Source: JACRLV01 sp045863555 (GTDB lineage Bacteria; Planctomycetota; Phycisphaerae; UBA1845; Fen-1342). From it: 64,000 nt of DNA. Of this stretch, positions 40,055 through 47,995 are shown piece by piece. Below the pieces are notes generated by a model. The model ran no database searches. It was not told where the DNA came from and saw only the letters and a program-made list of their open reading frames with translations. The position numbers and the translations under genes were made by a program. Position 1 is the first letter of the stretch. Every line of letters starts with the position of its first letter. The stretch is from assembly GCA_045863555.1 (NCBI GenBank), contig BTUU01000025.1:1-64000 (forward strand), read 5' to 3'.

Positions 40055-40584
40055 GCTGCCGCCCTTTCGGCCGCCGGTGCGACCCGCGGCGTCGGACGGT
40101 TCACTGCGATCAGCAGCGGAACCAGCACGGCGAACTGAATCGCAACCACCGACATCACCGCCGGAGTCGACGAGATCGACACTGCGCCGAGCGCGGCGGC
40201 TCCGGCATACGCAAGCGGGCCGCCGACGGCACCGATGGCCGCGGCGAGCGCGAATCGGCCCCGGAGAAACCCGAGAATCGGTCCGGCCATGACCGTGAAA
40301 TTCAGCCACAGCGCGAGCATCCACAGCGGGCTGGGAAGCCAGCGTGGCGAATGGTCGGCGTACTCGACGCCGCCGAGCGCTCGAACTCCCGCGTCCGAGC
40401 CCCATGCGGCCAGACTTGCAAGAAGCCAGGTCGCGAGCCGGAGGATGCGTCGCGGCGCGTCCGCGAAGAGCAGCGCGAGCAGCACCGCAGCGCCGAGACC
40501 GACCCAGCCAGCGCCCCGGGCGCCGGCCACGACCGCGGTGAGCCACACGGCCTGGTAGATCAGGATGTCGCGGATGAGCTTCAT
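40051..40584 (-). CDS. DUF2878 membrane protein
   Basis: A 177-residue hydrophobic protein with about five membrane helices, e.g. 'DILIYQAVWLTAVVAGARG', 'LGAAVLLALLFADA' and 'SVVAIQFAVLVPLLIAVNRP'. It corresponds to the DUF2878 family that regularly sits between CFA synthase and DUF1295 genes. Its ATG overlaps the CFA stop (ATGA) and its stop overlaps the DUF1295 ATG, indicating coupled translation. The function is unknown. Within the lipid-modifying operon it may be a subunit or scaffold for its neighbours. Confidence 0.82.
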   Translation of the reverse strand: MKLIRDILIYQAVWLTAVVAGARGAGWVGLGAAVLLALLFADAPRRILRLATWLLASLAAWGSDAGVRALGGVEYADHSPRWLPSPLWMLALWLNFTVMAGPILGFLRGRFALAAAIGAVGGPLAYAGAAALGAVSISSTPAVMSVVAIQFAVLVPLLIAVNRPTPRVAPAAERAAA

Positions 40585-41879
40585 ATCAGCGCCGGCCCCG
40601 GGGGAAGCGGAGGAGCCTCCGCGCAGCCCGGCTTGTGAAACAGCATCTGGACGTTTCCAATCGTGCGCTCGCGGAAACCCGCCTCGCAGTAGGCGAGGTA
40701 GAACTCCCAGAGCCGGATGAACGCGTCGCCGAGGCCGAGCGCCCGGACATCGCTGCGCCGCTGCATGAACGCCTCCCGCCAGCGTGCCAGCGTCGTGGCG
40801 TAATGGGGCGTGATATCTTCGAGGTGGACGAGCGTGAGGTCGGTATGACGCGCAATCGATGACATCATTGCGGAGATCGACGGGATGCAGCTTCCGGGGA
40901 AGACGAACTTCTTGATGAAATCGACGCGGTCGCGGGCGGCCGCGTAATAGCGATCCGCGATCGTGATCGCCTGGATGAGCGCTGCGCCGTGCGGGCGCAG
41001 CAACCGGCAGCATTGCCGGAAGTAGGCGTCGTAGTAGCGGTGGCCGACCGCCTCGATCATCTCGATCGACACGAGCTTGTCGAACTGTCCTCGGAGATCC
41101 CGGTAGTCCTCGAAGAGCAGCGTGATGCGATTCTCCAGCCCCGCCTCCGCAATCCGGGCGGCGGCGTACTCGTGCTGCTGTCGCGAGATGGTCGTGGTGG
41201 TGACCCGGCAGCCGTAATTGCGGGCGGCGTGGAGCGCCAGCCCGCCCCAGCCGGTTCCGATCTCGAGGAGGTGGTCGCCGGGCCGGAGCCTCAGCTTTCG
41301 GCAGACGCGGTCGAGCTTCGCGATCGAGGCGTCGTGCATCGTGCCGGTCGGCGACTCGAAGATGCCGCACGAGTACATCATGGTCGGGTCGAGGAAGAGC
41401 CGGTAGAAGTCGTTGCTGAGGTCGTAGTGGGCGGCGATGTTGCGGCGGCTTCCGCTTCGCGTGTTGGATCGAAACCAGTGACGGGCGCGATTCCACAGCT
41501 CCACTGCGGCGCCCCAGCGACTCTGGATCGTGCGCAGGCTGGCGTCGTTGGCGATCATCATGCGGATGAGCCCGACGAGATTGTCGCACTGCCACCAGCC
41601 ACGAATGAAGGCCTCGCCCGCGCCGACGTCGCCGCCCGCGGCGATCTTCGGGTAGAAGCGGGGATCGGTGACGTGGAGGTGCACGTCGCGGAGGTCGCCG
41701 GCTGCGTTCTCTTTCGCATGGCCGAAGCTGCGGGTGCCCCACGGATCCTGGATTGTCAGGCGGCCGACCTCGATCCGCTGAAGCGATCGGTGGACGAGGC
41801 CGCGGGCCATTCGCTCGACGGGTCCGCCCGCGCGGGGGGTCGACGAGATCTCGCCGGGGATAATGGAATCTCGAATCAC
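40581..41879 (-). CDS. cfa: Cyclopropane-fatty-acyl-phospholipid synthase (CFA synthase)
   Basis: A 432-residue SAM-dependent CFA synthase, which adds a methylene group across unsaturated acyl chains of phospholipids at the inner leaflet. Motifs include 'NIAAHYDLSNDFYRLFLDPT', the SAM site 'LLEIGTGWGGLALHAARNYG', 'VSIEMIEAVGHRYYDAYF' and the C-terminal 'FIKKFVFPGSCIPSI'. The N-terminal domain contains 'GEAFIRGWWQCDNLVGLIRM'. The GTG start at 41879 has GAGGA 8 bases upstream and lies 2 bases after the DUF1365 stop; a longer frame exists but overlaps that gene. Related clusters (FAD oxidase-DUF1365-CFA) occur in light- or singlet-oxygen-controlled regulons of proteobacteria. Confidence 0.92.
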   Translation of the reverse strand: MIRDSIIPGEISSTPRAGGPVERMARGLVHRSLQRIEVGRLTIQDPWGTRSFGHAKENAAGDLRDVHLHVTDPRFYPKIAAGGDVGAGEAFIRGWWQCDNLVGLIRMMIANDASLRTIQSRWGAAVELWNRARHWFRSNTRSGSRRNIAAHYDLSNDFYRLFLDPTMMYSCGIFESPTGTMHDASIAKLDRVCRKLRLRPGDHLLEIGTGWGGLALHAARNYGCRVTTTTISRQQHEYAAARIAEAGLENRITLLFEDYRDLRGQFDKLVSIEMIEAVGHRYYDAYFRQCCRLLRPHGAALIQAITIADRYYAAARDRVDFIKKFVFPGSCIPSISAMMSSIARHTDLTLVHLEDITPHYATTLARWREAFMQRRSDVRALGLGDAFIRLWEFYLAYCEAGFRERTIGNVQMLFHKPGCAEAPPLPPGPALI

Positions 41880-41881
41880 GG

Positions 41882-42661
41882 TTACTGTCCTCGCACGCTT
41901 GCAGGGAGTTGAGTCCGCGGGTGGGCGAAATAGGGAGCCCGCTTCAGCCACAGGCGCAGCGCCTGCCAGTAGATCGCCGCGATGACCTTCACCGTCATCA
42001 GCGGGTAGCGCACCAGCACCGCGGCGAGGGAGCTGCCGGAAATCTCGCGCCGCCGCATCACCATCGTCGCGTCGAAGAGCACGCCGTTCGCGTCGTGGTT
42101 TTCCATGTGGATCGCGAGATCCTGGGAGGGCTCGGTCAGCCGCCAGGCGTAGGACTGATCCATCGGCATGAACGGCGACACGTGGAATTCCTTGGCGAAC
42201 CGGCAGTCGATCGAGGCCCGCCCGTCGTCGCGGGCCGTGGCCGGGACGACGTAACAATGCTGTTCACCCCAGGGGGTATTGTTGATCTCGGCGATGACTG
42301 CGCTGAGGGTGCCGTTATCTGCGTGGCAGTAGTAGAAACTGACCGGGTTGAACCGGTAACCGAAGTACGCCAGCTGCGTGAGAAGCCGCACCGGACCGGT
42401 CGGCCGCGTTCCCAGGCGGGATTCGACAAGGTCGCGCGCGGCCTCGTCCAGCGGGCGATCGGCCGGCAGAGATTTCAGGTGGTCCTGCCGGCGGAATCGG
42501 GCGAAGGCGGGCCGGTTGGTCGACCAGAGCCAGCGGCCGCGAAACAGCGTCGGAAGCTCGCTCAGATCCAGGTACATCATAAACAACCCGTAGCGGAACG
42601 AGTTTTCCACTGGCCGGAGGCGGCGGTGGCGGACCCATCCTTCGTAGATGCAACTGTTCAT
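41882..42661 (-). CDS. DUF1365 family protein
   Basis: A 259-residue DUF1365 protein (COG3496). Family marks are 'CIYEGWVRHRRLRPVENSFRYGLFMMYLDL', split here as 'GWVRHRRLRPVENSFRY', then 'LTQLAYFGYRFNPVSFYYCH', 'IAEINNTPWGEQHCYVV', 'KEFHVSPFMPMDQSYAWRL' and the hydrophobic C-terminal 'VKVIAAIYWQALRLWLKRAP'. It regularly occurs with the FAD amine oxidase and CFA synthase genes and is thought to take part in the same acyl-lipid modification, but its reaction is unknown. The ATG overlaps the oxidase stop (ATGA). Confidence 0.92.
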   Translation of the reverse strand: MNSCIYEGWVRHRRLRPVENSFRYGLFMMYLDLSELPTLFRGRWLWSTNRPAFARFRRQDHLKSLPADRPLDEAARDLVESRLGTRPTGPVRLLTQLAYFGYRFNPVSFYYCHADNGTLSAVIAEINNTPWGEQHCYVVPATARDDGRASIDCRFAKEFHVSPFMPMDQSYAWRLTEPSQDLAIHMENHDANGVLFDATMVMRRREISGSSLAAVLVRYPLMTVKVIAAIYWQALRLWLKRAPYFAHPRTQLPASVRGQ

Positions 42662-43953
42662 GCTTGCACCAGTTGCCGACGATTTCGCGGAAGCAGGAGC
42701 CGCGGATATTCGGTTCGGTCTGAAAATTCCCGGACAACTTCCAGGCCGCTGCGCACGCCGTCCTCGTGGAATCCGTAGCCCCAGTACGCTCCGCAGTAGT
42801 GCGTCCGATGATGACCGGAAATCTCACCGCGCCGCGCCTGGGCTGCGACGCTCCGCGGGGTAAAGGTCGGGTGCTCGTAGTCGAAGGCGCGCAGCCGGGC
42901 CCGCTCGTCGATTTCGGTTTCATCCGGCGTCAGCGTGACGAAATAGTCGCGGTGAGCCCGCAGGCCCTGGAGCATGTTCATGTAATAGGTGGCTCGAACC
43001 GAGCGGGATTCCGATTGCGGGATGCGGTAATTCCAGCTCGACCAGGCGAGCCGGCGGCCGGGCATCTGCGAACGGTCCGTGTGGAGAAGGGTCCGGTTGG
43101 GCTGGTAGCGGACGGCGCCCAGCACCTCGCGTTCGGCGGCGGTCGGGTCCGCGAGCATGCGGAGGGCCTGGTCGCCATGGACCGCGATCACGACACGGTC
43201 GAAGCTCTCGGTGGATTCGCGGGTTTCGACGATCGCGCTCGCGGCGGTGCGCCGGATCATCCGGACCGGCGTATTCAGGCGGATTTTCCCGCGAAACGGC
43301 GCGATCAGTTTCTCGACGTAGCGCTTCGACCCTCCCTCAATCACGCGCCAGGTCGGACGTTCGAATTCCGCGAGCATCCCGTGGTTCGCGAAGAACTGAA
43401 GAAAGAACTGTGCGGGCGTATCGAGGAACGTGCTCGGGTCCGCGGACCAGATCGCCGCGCCCATCGGGACGATGTAGTAGTCGATGAACCGGCGGGAGTA
43501 GCCGCCCTCGCGCAGGTAGGCTCCGAGCGTGCCGTGCACAGCGCCGGCCGTGAGTCGCCGCCGGCCCGTCCGGTTGAACCGGAGTATCTCGAAAATCATG
43601 CGATGGAACCAGGGGCGAAGCAGGTTGGCACGCTGGCAGAAAAGCGAATTCAGGCTGTTGCCCGCGTACTCCACGCCCGTTCGGCGGCACGAAACGGCGA
43701 AGCTCATGCTGCTGGGCTTGCTGCGGACGCCGAGTTCATCCAGCAGGCGGCAAAAATTCGGATACGCGGCCTCGTTGAAGACGATAAACCCGGTGTCGAC
43801 GGCCACTGCACCGGCCGGATCGTCGACCTCGACGGTGTTCGTGTGGCCGCCGACGTAGTCCGCCGCTTCGAACAACGTCAGGTCATGCTGACGGTGCAGG
43901 TAGTGAGCCACCGTCAGACCCGAGATTCCTGTTCCGATGATCGCGATGCGCAT
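42658..43953 (-). CDS. FAD-dependent amine-oxidase-like protein (COG2907)
   Basis: A 431-residue flavoprotein. The N-terminal dinucleotide-binding motif 'IAIIGTGISGLTVAHYL' and 'YVGGHTNTVEV' are typical, as is the C-terminal 'HYCGAYWGYGFHEDGVRSGL' FAD-binding end. This family is found together with DUF1365 and CFA synthase in bacteria and is a candidate dehydrogenase or oxidase acting on fatty acyl chains. The ATG follows the UvsE stop with no gap. The C-terminus overlaps the DUF1365 start. The electron acceptor and substrate are not known from sequence. Confidence 0.9.
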   Translation of the reverse strand: MRIAIIGTGISGLTVAHYLHRQHDLTLFEAADYVGGHTNTVEVDDPAGAVAVDTGFIVFNEAAYPNFCRLLDELGVRSKPSSMSFAVSCRRTGVEYAGNSLNSLFCQRANLLRPWFHRMIFEILRFNRTGRRRLTAGAVHGTLGAYLREGGYSRRFIDYYIVPMGAAIWSADPSTFLDTPAQFFLQFFANHGMLAEFERPTWRVIEGGSKRYVEKLIAPFRGKIRLNTPVRMIRRTAASAIVETRESTESFDRVVIAVHGDQALRMLADPTAAEREVLGAVRYQPNRTLLHTDRSQMPGRRLAWSSWNYRIPQSESRSVRATYYMNMLQGLRAHRDYFVTLTPDETEIDERARLRAFDYEHPTFTPRSVAAQARRGEISGHHRTHYCGAYWGYGFHEDGVRSGLEVVREFSDRTEYPRLLLPRNRRQLVQA

Positions 43954-44958
43954 CTAGCGGCACCTCTGCAAAATGGGCCTGGATGACGCGTGCCGGCGGC
44001 GCGACGGGGCGGATTCTTCCGGACCCGGCGGGCCGACCGGCGACGGATGTGGACTCTTCGCGCCGGAAAGGGATTGCTTCAGGCGAAGCACCGCGGTCTC
44101 CTTGGCACGCGCTTCGATTTCGACGGTGATCGCGAGGTCGCGCCAAGCCCGGGGGAAGTCGCGCGGGTTGATGAAATCCGCGTGCACGCGCGGATCGACG
44201 GCACGCCAGCCGCCGGCCGGGCTGGAGAGGTGAAACAGCGGCTCGCGCGGCCAGGTGGAGAGAGCCCGGGACGTTGCTTCGGTGACCGACAGTCCGTCCG
44301 GCAGGCAGCGATGGTGGTGAACGTCGTAGACAAACGGGACGTTCTCGGCTTCACACAGCGGGAGGAGATCCGCGGGCGAGAAGACGCGGTCGTCGTTCTC
44401 CAGCGCGATGCGACTGCGAACGGCGCGTGGGAGGGATCGGATGGTCGATCGCAGGCGATCGAGCGCGGCGTTTCTGTCTCCATAGGCGCCGCCGCCATGG
44501 ACCGTCAGGACGTCCGCGCCGATCCACTCGGCTACTTCCGCCTGGTATTCGAGTTCGGCGATTGAATTCCGCACGACACGCGGGTCGGGGGAATTCAGCA
44601 CGGTGAACTGGTCGGGGTGGAACGTGAGGCGGACGTTGAGTTCGCGCGCGACGCGGCCGCACTCCCGAAACGCGGCGATGATGGACGCCGCGTCGGGCAG
44701 GTCGGCGACGGCGTATCCGACCGCCGGGTGCGTGCGCAACGGGAGGATCTGGCTTACGACGCGGAAGCAGCCGATCCCATTCGCGGCACAGAACTCGAGG
44801 GCGGTTCGGAGCGACGCGGTGTTTTGCTGCGCGATTTCGGCGAAGCGGCGAAGCTGCTCGGCTCGCGTGCGGCGAAGGGTGGCCGCGGCGGTCGTCGTGC
44901 GGAATTGAATCGGCTCGTGTTGGAACGCGCAGCACAAGCCGAGGCGCGGCTGGTTCAT
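43954..44958 (-). CDS. uvsE: UV DNA damage endonuclease UvsE/UvdE
   Basis: A 334-residue UV-damage endonuclease, which nicks DNA 5' to pyrimidine dimers and 6-4 photoproducts and so starts light-independent repair. The TIM-barrel signatures are 'RLGLCCAFQHEPIQFRTTTA', 'CFRVVSQILPLRTHP', 'LTFHPDQFTVLNSPDPRVVR', 'DVLTVHGGGAYGDRNAALDR', 'IALENDDRVFSPADLLPLCE' and 'PFVYDVHHHRC', which together hold the metal-binding His/Glu/Asp residues. The last about 35 residues are disordered. ATG 44958 shares one base with the preceding TGA (TGATG), so translation is coupled to the SDR gene. Its place in the operon links lipid modification with UV repair. Confidence 0.95.
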   Translation of the reverse strand: MNQPRLGLCCAFQHEPIQFRTTTAAATLRRTRAEQLRRFAEIAQQNTASLRTALEFCAANGIGCFRVVSQILPLRTHPAVGYAVADLPDAASIIAAFRECGRVARELNVRLTFHPDQFTVLNSPDPRVVRNSIAELEYQAEVAEWIGADVLTVHGGGAYGDRNAALDRLRSTIRSLPRAVRSRIALENDDRVFSPADLLPLCEAENVPFVYDVHHHRCLPDGLSVTEATSRALSTWPREPLFHLSSPAGGWRAVDPRVHADFINPRDFPRAWRDLAITVEIEARAKETAVLRLKQSLSGAKSPHPSPVGPPGPEESAPSRRRHASSRPILQRCR

Positions 44959-46523
44959 CACGTGGGCACCTCGCCGCGCGGACGGGGTCCGGTCGATGCG
45001 GTCTCAATCGACGCGGGGCTACCGGACGTCTCCTCTGCGACCCGTTTCGCGCCGCGGAGCATTCCTCGAAAGACGATCCCGTGCAGCGGGGCGACGGCGT
45101 ACCAGTACGCGAGGCCAGCCAGACCGCGGGGCTTGAAGCGCGCTGTCTGGACGAGTGTGCAGGTCTGCTCCTGGCCGGGAAGGACTTCGAACGTGAGCGT
45201 CGCTTCGCCGGGCAGGCGCATCTCGGCCCGCAGCTCCAAACGACGCCCGGGTTCGAAATCGGTCACGCGCCAGAAGTCGACGGCGTCTCCGAAAGCGAGC
45301 TGGGTGGGATGCCGCCTTCCGCGGCGCAGGCCGGGACCTCCGATCAACCTGTCGATCATGCCGCGGAGCCTCCAGAGCAGATCCGCGCCGAAGTACCCGT
45401 TGTCGCCACCGATTCTGCACACGACTTCAAAGACCCTGGAGGCGGGCGCGGAGACGGCGAGTTTTCGAGTGTCGGTGAACACGCGACCGCCCGCCCACTC
45501 CGGGTCGCCGGGAACGGGCCCTGCGTCCGACCAGACGGTTTCGCGGCGCGCATCGGATGTACTGCCGAGCGCCGCGCGGATCGCGGCTTCGACCGTCGTG
45601 CGGTCGAGCGGCATCATGCGCGCGGCGTCGTCATTGCGGCAGACGACGCGGTTTCGCAGACCTTCCGCCAGCGGTCGTGCGATACGGTGGCTGACGGGTG
45701 TGACCAGGTGAATCCAGAGCGAGCTGAGCCGGGGCGTCAGCACTGGAACGGGCAGGATTCGGCGGCGCGGCAACCGGAGACAGTCGCTCATCCGGTCCAT
45801 CAGTTCGCGGTAGGTCAGCACATCCGGGCCGCCGATGTCGAGCCGGCGGCCGATTGTCTCCGGCGCCCGCAGGCAGGCGACGAGGTAGTACAGGACGTCG
45901 CGGACGGCGATCGGCTGACACTGTGTGCTGACCCAGCGCGGCGTGACCATGATGGGCAATCGTTCGACGAGATAGCGGAGGATTTCGAATGAGGCTGAGC
46001 CCGAGCCGATGATCATGGCCGCGCGCAATACCGTGACGGGAACGTCGGTTGACGCCAATGCGGCTTCGACTTCGCGTCGCGAACTCAGGTGTTCGCTGAG
46101 GCCGTCGCCGGTTTCTCCCAGGCCGCCGAGGTAGATGATCCGCGGCACGCCGGCGCTGGCCGCCGCCTGGGCAAACGATGAAGCGAGCCTCTGATCCTGC
46201 GCGCGGTACCGGCCCCCGGCCGACATCATCGAGTGGACGAGGTAGTACGCGGCTTCACAGCCCCGCATCGCCGAAGCGACCGATGGCGTGTCGTCCACGT
46301 CGCATTCGAGGATCGTTACGCCGGGGTCGCTTGCCCAGGCGCGGGCCGCCAGCTTCCGAGCGCAGCGGACGAGGCAACGGACACGAAAGCCGGCGGCGAG
46401 GAGGCGCGGCACGAGGCGGCCGCCGATATAGCCGGTCGCGCCGGTCACGAGCACGGTCGGAGGCGGTTGGCCCGTTGGCGGCGCTGAAGACGAATTTTCG
46501 TTCAATTCGTTCATATCGATCAT
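44958..46523 (-). CDS. SDR/NAD-epimerase with DUF2867 domain
   Basis: A 521-residue two-domain protein, first gene of the minus-strand operon. The N-terminal extended-SDR domain has 'VLVTGATGYIGGRLVPRLLA' (NAD(P)-binding) and 'YYLVHSMMSAGGRYRAQDQR', in which the usual SDR YxxxK is not evident. The C-terminal part, from about residue 350, matches DUF2867, a START-like lipid-binding fold ('GDAVDFWRVTDFEPGRRLEL', 'ALTFEVLPGQ'-like strands). Such proteins occur in LitR/CarH-linked gene sets. Starts ATG 46523 and ATG 46514 are both possible. An in-frame extension upstream would cross the regulator promoter. It may act on an oxidised or branched lipid. Confidence 0.87.
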   Translation of the reverse strand: MIDMNELNENSSSAPPTGQPPPTVLVTGATGYIGGRLVPRLLAAGFRVRCLVRCARKLAARAWASDPGVTILECDVDDTPSVASAMRGCEAAYYLVHSMMSAGGRYRAQDQRLASSFAQAAASAGVPRIIYLGGLGETGDGLSEHLSSRREVEAALASTDVPVTVLRAAMIIGSGSASFEILRYLVERLPIMVTPRWVSTQCQPIAVRDVLYYLVACLRAPETIGRRLDIGGPDVLTYRELMDRMSDCLRLPRRRILPVPVLTPRLSSLWIHLVTPVSHRIARPLAEGLRNRVVCRNDDAARMMPLDRTTVEAAIRAALGSTSDARRETVWSDAGPVPGDPEWAGGRVFTDTRKLAVSAPASRVFEVVCRIGGDNGYFGADLLWRLRGMIDRLIGGPGLRRGRRHPTQLAFGDAVDFWRVTDFEPGRRLELRAEMRLPGEATLTFEVLPGQEQTCTLVQTARFKPRGLAGLAYWYAVAPLHGIVFRGMLRGAKRVAEETSGSPASIETASTGPRPRGEVPT

Positions 46524-46546
46524 GATACAGTGAGTCCGCGCGTTAA

Positions 46547-46556
46547 TCAAGCTTGA
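46547..46556. promoter_or_regulatory. TCAAGCTTGA palindrome, candidate operator of the divergent photostress genes
   Basis: A 10-base perfect palindrome centred between the SDR start (46523) and the regulator start (46622). Its right half overlaps the -35 box TTGACT (46553-46558) of the regulator promoter. On the other strand, TTGATT about 17 bases from TATCAT (46524-46519) may serve the SDR operon. This is the expected place for a MerR-type dimer or tetramer to repress both promoters. Confidence 0.5.
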
Positions 46557-46581
46557 CTTGGACGAAAAATCGTTCTAATCT
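46553..46581 (+). promoter_or_regulatory. Sigma-70-like promoter of the MerR/B12-domain regulator
   Basis: TTGACT (46553-46558), 17-base spacer, TAATCT (46576-46581) on the plus strand. A start near 46588 gives a leader of about 35 bases before the ATG at 46622. This supports 46622 as the true start, since the TTG at 46553 would lie upstream of the transcript. It is one of the clearest promoters in the window. Confidence 0.65.
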
Positions 46582-46621
46582 ATCAAAATGTTCAACCGTG
46601 GCCATCGTCGGAACACTAAGA

Positions 46622-47515
46622 ATGGGTCCTATAATCTCGCCTCGTGAATTAGCCGCGGCGATCGGCGTCAGTGAATCGTCGCTCAAGCGCTGGGCGGACG
46701 GGGGCCATATCCGGGTTACGCGAACGGCCGGAGGCCATCGACGAATCGCGATCGGTGAGGCGATCCGCTTTGTCCGCGCGGTCGGCGCACCGCTGGTGCG
46801 ACCGGAGCTGCTGGGGCTGCGCGATTTGTCACCGACCGGGGGCGCGCTGCTCATGGCGGACGCGCCTGGAGACCGGCTGTTTGGTTTTCTGTCGGAGGGG
46901 AGGGCAAAGGACGCGCGGGGACTGATCCTGTCGCTCTATCTTGAGGGACAATCCGTCGCCGAAATCGCGGACGGACCGATCCGCAACGCGATGGAGCGGC
47001 TGGGGGAGTTGTGGCGGCATCAGGAATCCGGGATTTTCCTGGAGCATCGCGCGACCGACATCTGCGTTCAGGCGATTGAGCAACTGCGCCAGTTCGTTGA
47101 GCCGGAGGAGCCGCGGGCGATCGCGGTCGGGGGCGCGCCGCCCGGCGATCCCTATTTTCTCCCCTCGCTCCTGGTCGCCACGGCACTTCAGGCCGAGGGC
47201 TGGCGGGCTGTAAATCTTGGACCGAACACCCCGTTCGACGCGCTGGTTGCGGCGTGCAAGCATCACCAGCCGGCGCTCGCATGGCTTTCCGTCAGTTCGG
47301 TGCAGAACGCGGGGGAGATTGAGCAGGGCATTGCGCGCCTGGCCGGCGAACTCGCGGAACAGAGGACCACGCTGGTGCTCGGGGGGCAACGCCTCCCAGA
47401 CGTGTCGACGCGCGAACGGCCCGGTGTGCATCGGTGCCAGACAATCTCGGATGTGCTCAATCTCACCCGGACTCTGGAGCCGAGGGTCGAGGCGAGCGGA
47501 GATCAATCCAGTTGA
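46622..47515 (+). CDS. MerR-type regulator with cobalamin-binding-like domain (CarH/LitR-like)
   Basis: A 297-residue regulator. The N-terminal MerR-type winged helix has 'SPRELAAAIGVSESSLKRWA' and 'RTAGGHRRIAIGEAIRFV'. A four-helix bundle contains W131, E141 and H142, the W-x9-EH signature of CarH, with identical numbering to Thermus CarH as I recall it. A B12-type Rossmann domain follows ('LQAEGWRAVNLGPNTPFDAL', 'TTLVLGGQRL'). The motif that normally supplies the cobalt-ligating histidine (E/D-x-H-x-x-G) reads GDPYFLP here, with Tyr178 at that place, and the residue after W131 is Arg rather than His. So the fold fits a light-sensing repressor, but classic adenosylcobalamin photochemistry is doubtful. 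It is divergent from the operon it probably controls. Confidence 0.85.
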   Translation: MGPIISPRELAAAIGVSESSLKRWADGGHIRVTRTAGGHRRIAIGEAIRFVRAVGAPLVRPELLGLRDLSPTGGALLMADAPGDRLFGFLSEGRAKDARGLILSLYLEGQSVAEIADGPIRNAMERLGELWRHQESGIFLEHRATDICVQAIEQLRQFVEPEEPRAIAVGGAPPGDPYFLPSLLVATALQAEGWRAVNLGPNTPFDALVAACKHHQPALAWLSVSSVQNAGEIEQGIARLAGELAEQRTTLVLGGQRLPDVSTRERPGVHRCQTISDVLNLTRTLEPRVEASGDQSS

Positions 47516-47549
47516 ACTTCGGTCGAATGCTACGCCCGGCGCCGGCCCG

Positions 47550-47993
47550 TCATGCGCCATCCGCAGCCGCGCAGAGGCGGCGGTAGTAGTCTTCGACGTC
47601 GAGGCCCAGGAGCGTTGCGCCGTAGATCTCCGCCTCGACGTGCGTGGCCACGTCGCCATAGTTGACGGACGGGATGTAGTAGGCGATAAGTTGCGGGAGC
47701 ACGTCGTCGGCGGGTTCGAATCGCGGGTGGATGAACAGGCAGAATCCGTCGGAGGGATGGCCACCGAGCGACTCCAGACACGCGAACTCGCCGGGACGGA
47801 GCGGACCCGCATCAAAACGCACGCCAACGGGATAGCGAACGGCGGTGCGATCGTCGAGCAGGCGGAAGATCGCCGCCCGGTCGATGCTGCCCCCGAGTTT
47901 CGCCCTGGCTTCGAGGGCTTTCGCGCGGACATGGTCGCGAAGCGACTGCTGTCCGTCGGCCGCGGTCGGCAATTGCGGGGGGCGGTGGCTCAC
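47550..47993 (-). CDS. Hypothetical protein at the end of the NrfD operon
   Basis: A 147-residue protein I do not recognise. It is soluble, with 'VRYPVGVRFDAGPLRPGEFA', 'SDGFCLFIHPRFEPADDVLP' and 'VATHVEAEIYGATLLGLDVE'. The start is GTG 47993, 2 bases after the NrfD stop, so it is part of the minus-strand cytochrome/FeS/NrfD operon. It may be an assembly or maturation factor for that complex, but this is guessed from position only. The stop is 34 bases from the convergent regulator gene. Confidence 0.65.
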   Translation of the reverse strand: MSHRPPQLPTAADGQQSLRDHVRAKALEARAKLGGSIDRAAIFRLLDDRTAVRYPVGVRFDAGPLRPGEFACLESLGGHPSDGFCLFIHPRFEPADDVLPQLIAYYIPSVNYGDVATHVEAEIYGATLLGLDVEDYYRRLCAAADGA

Positions 47994-47995
47994 GA

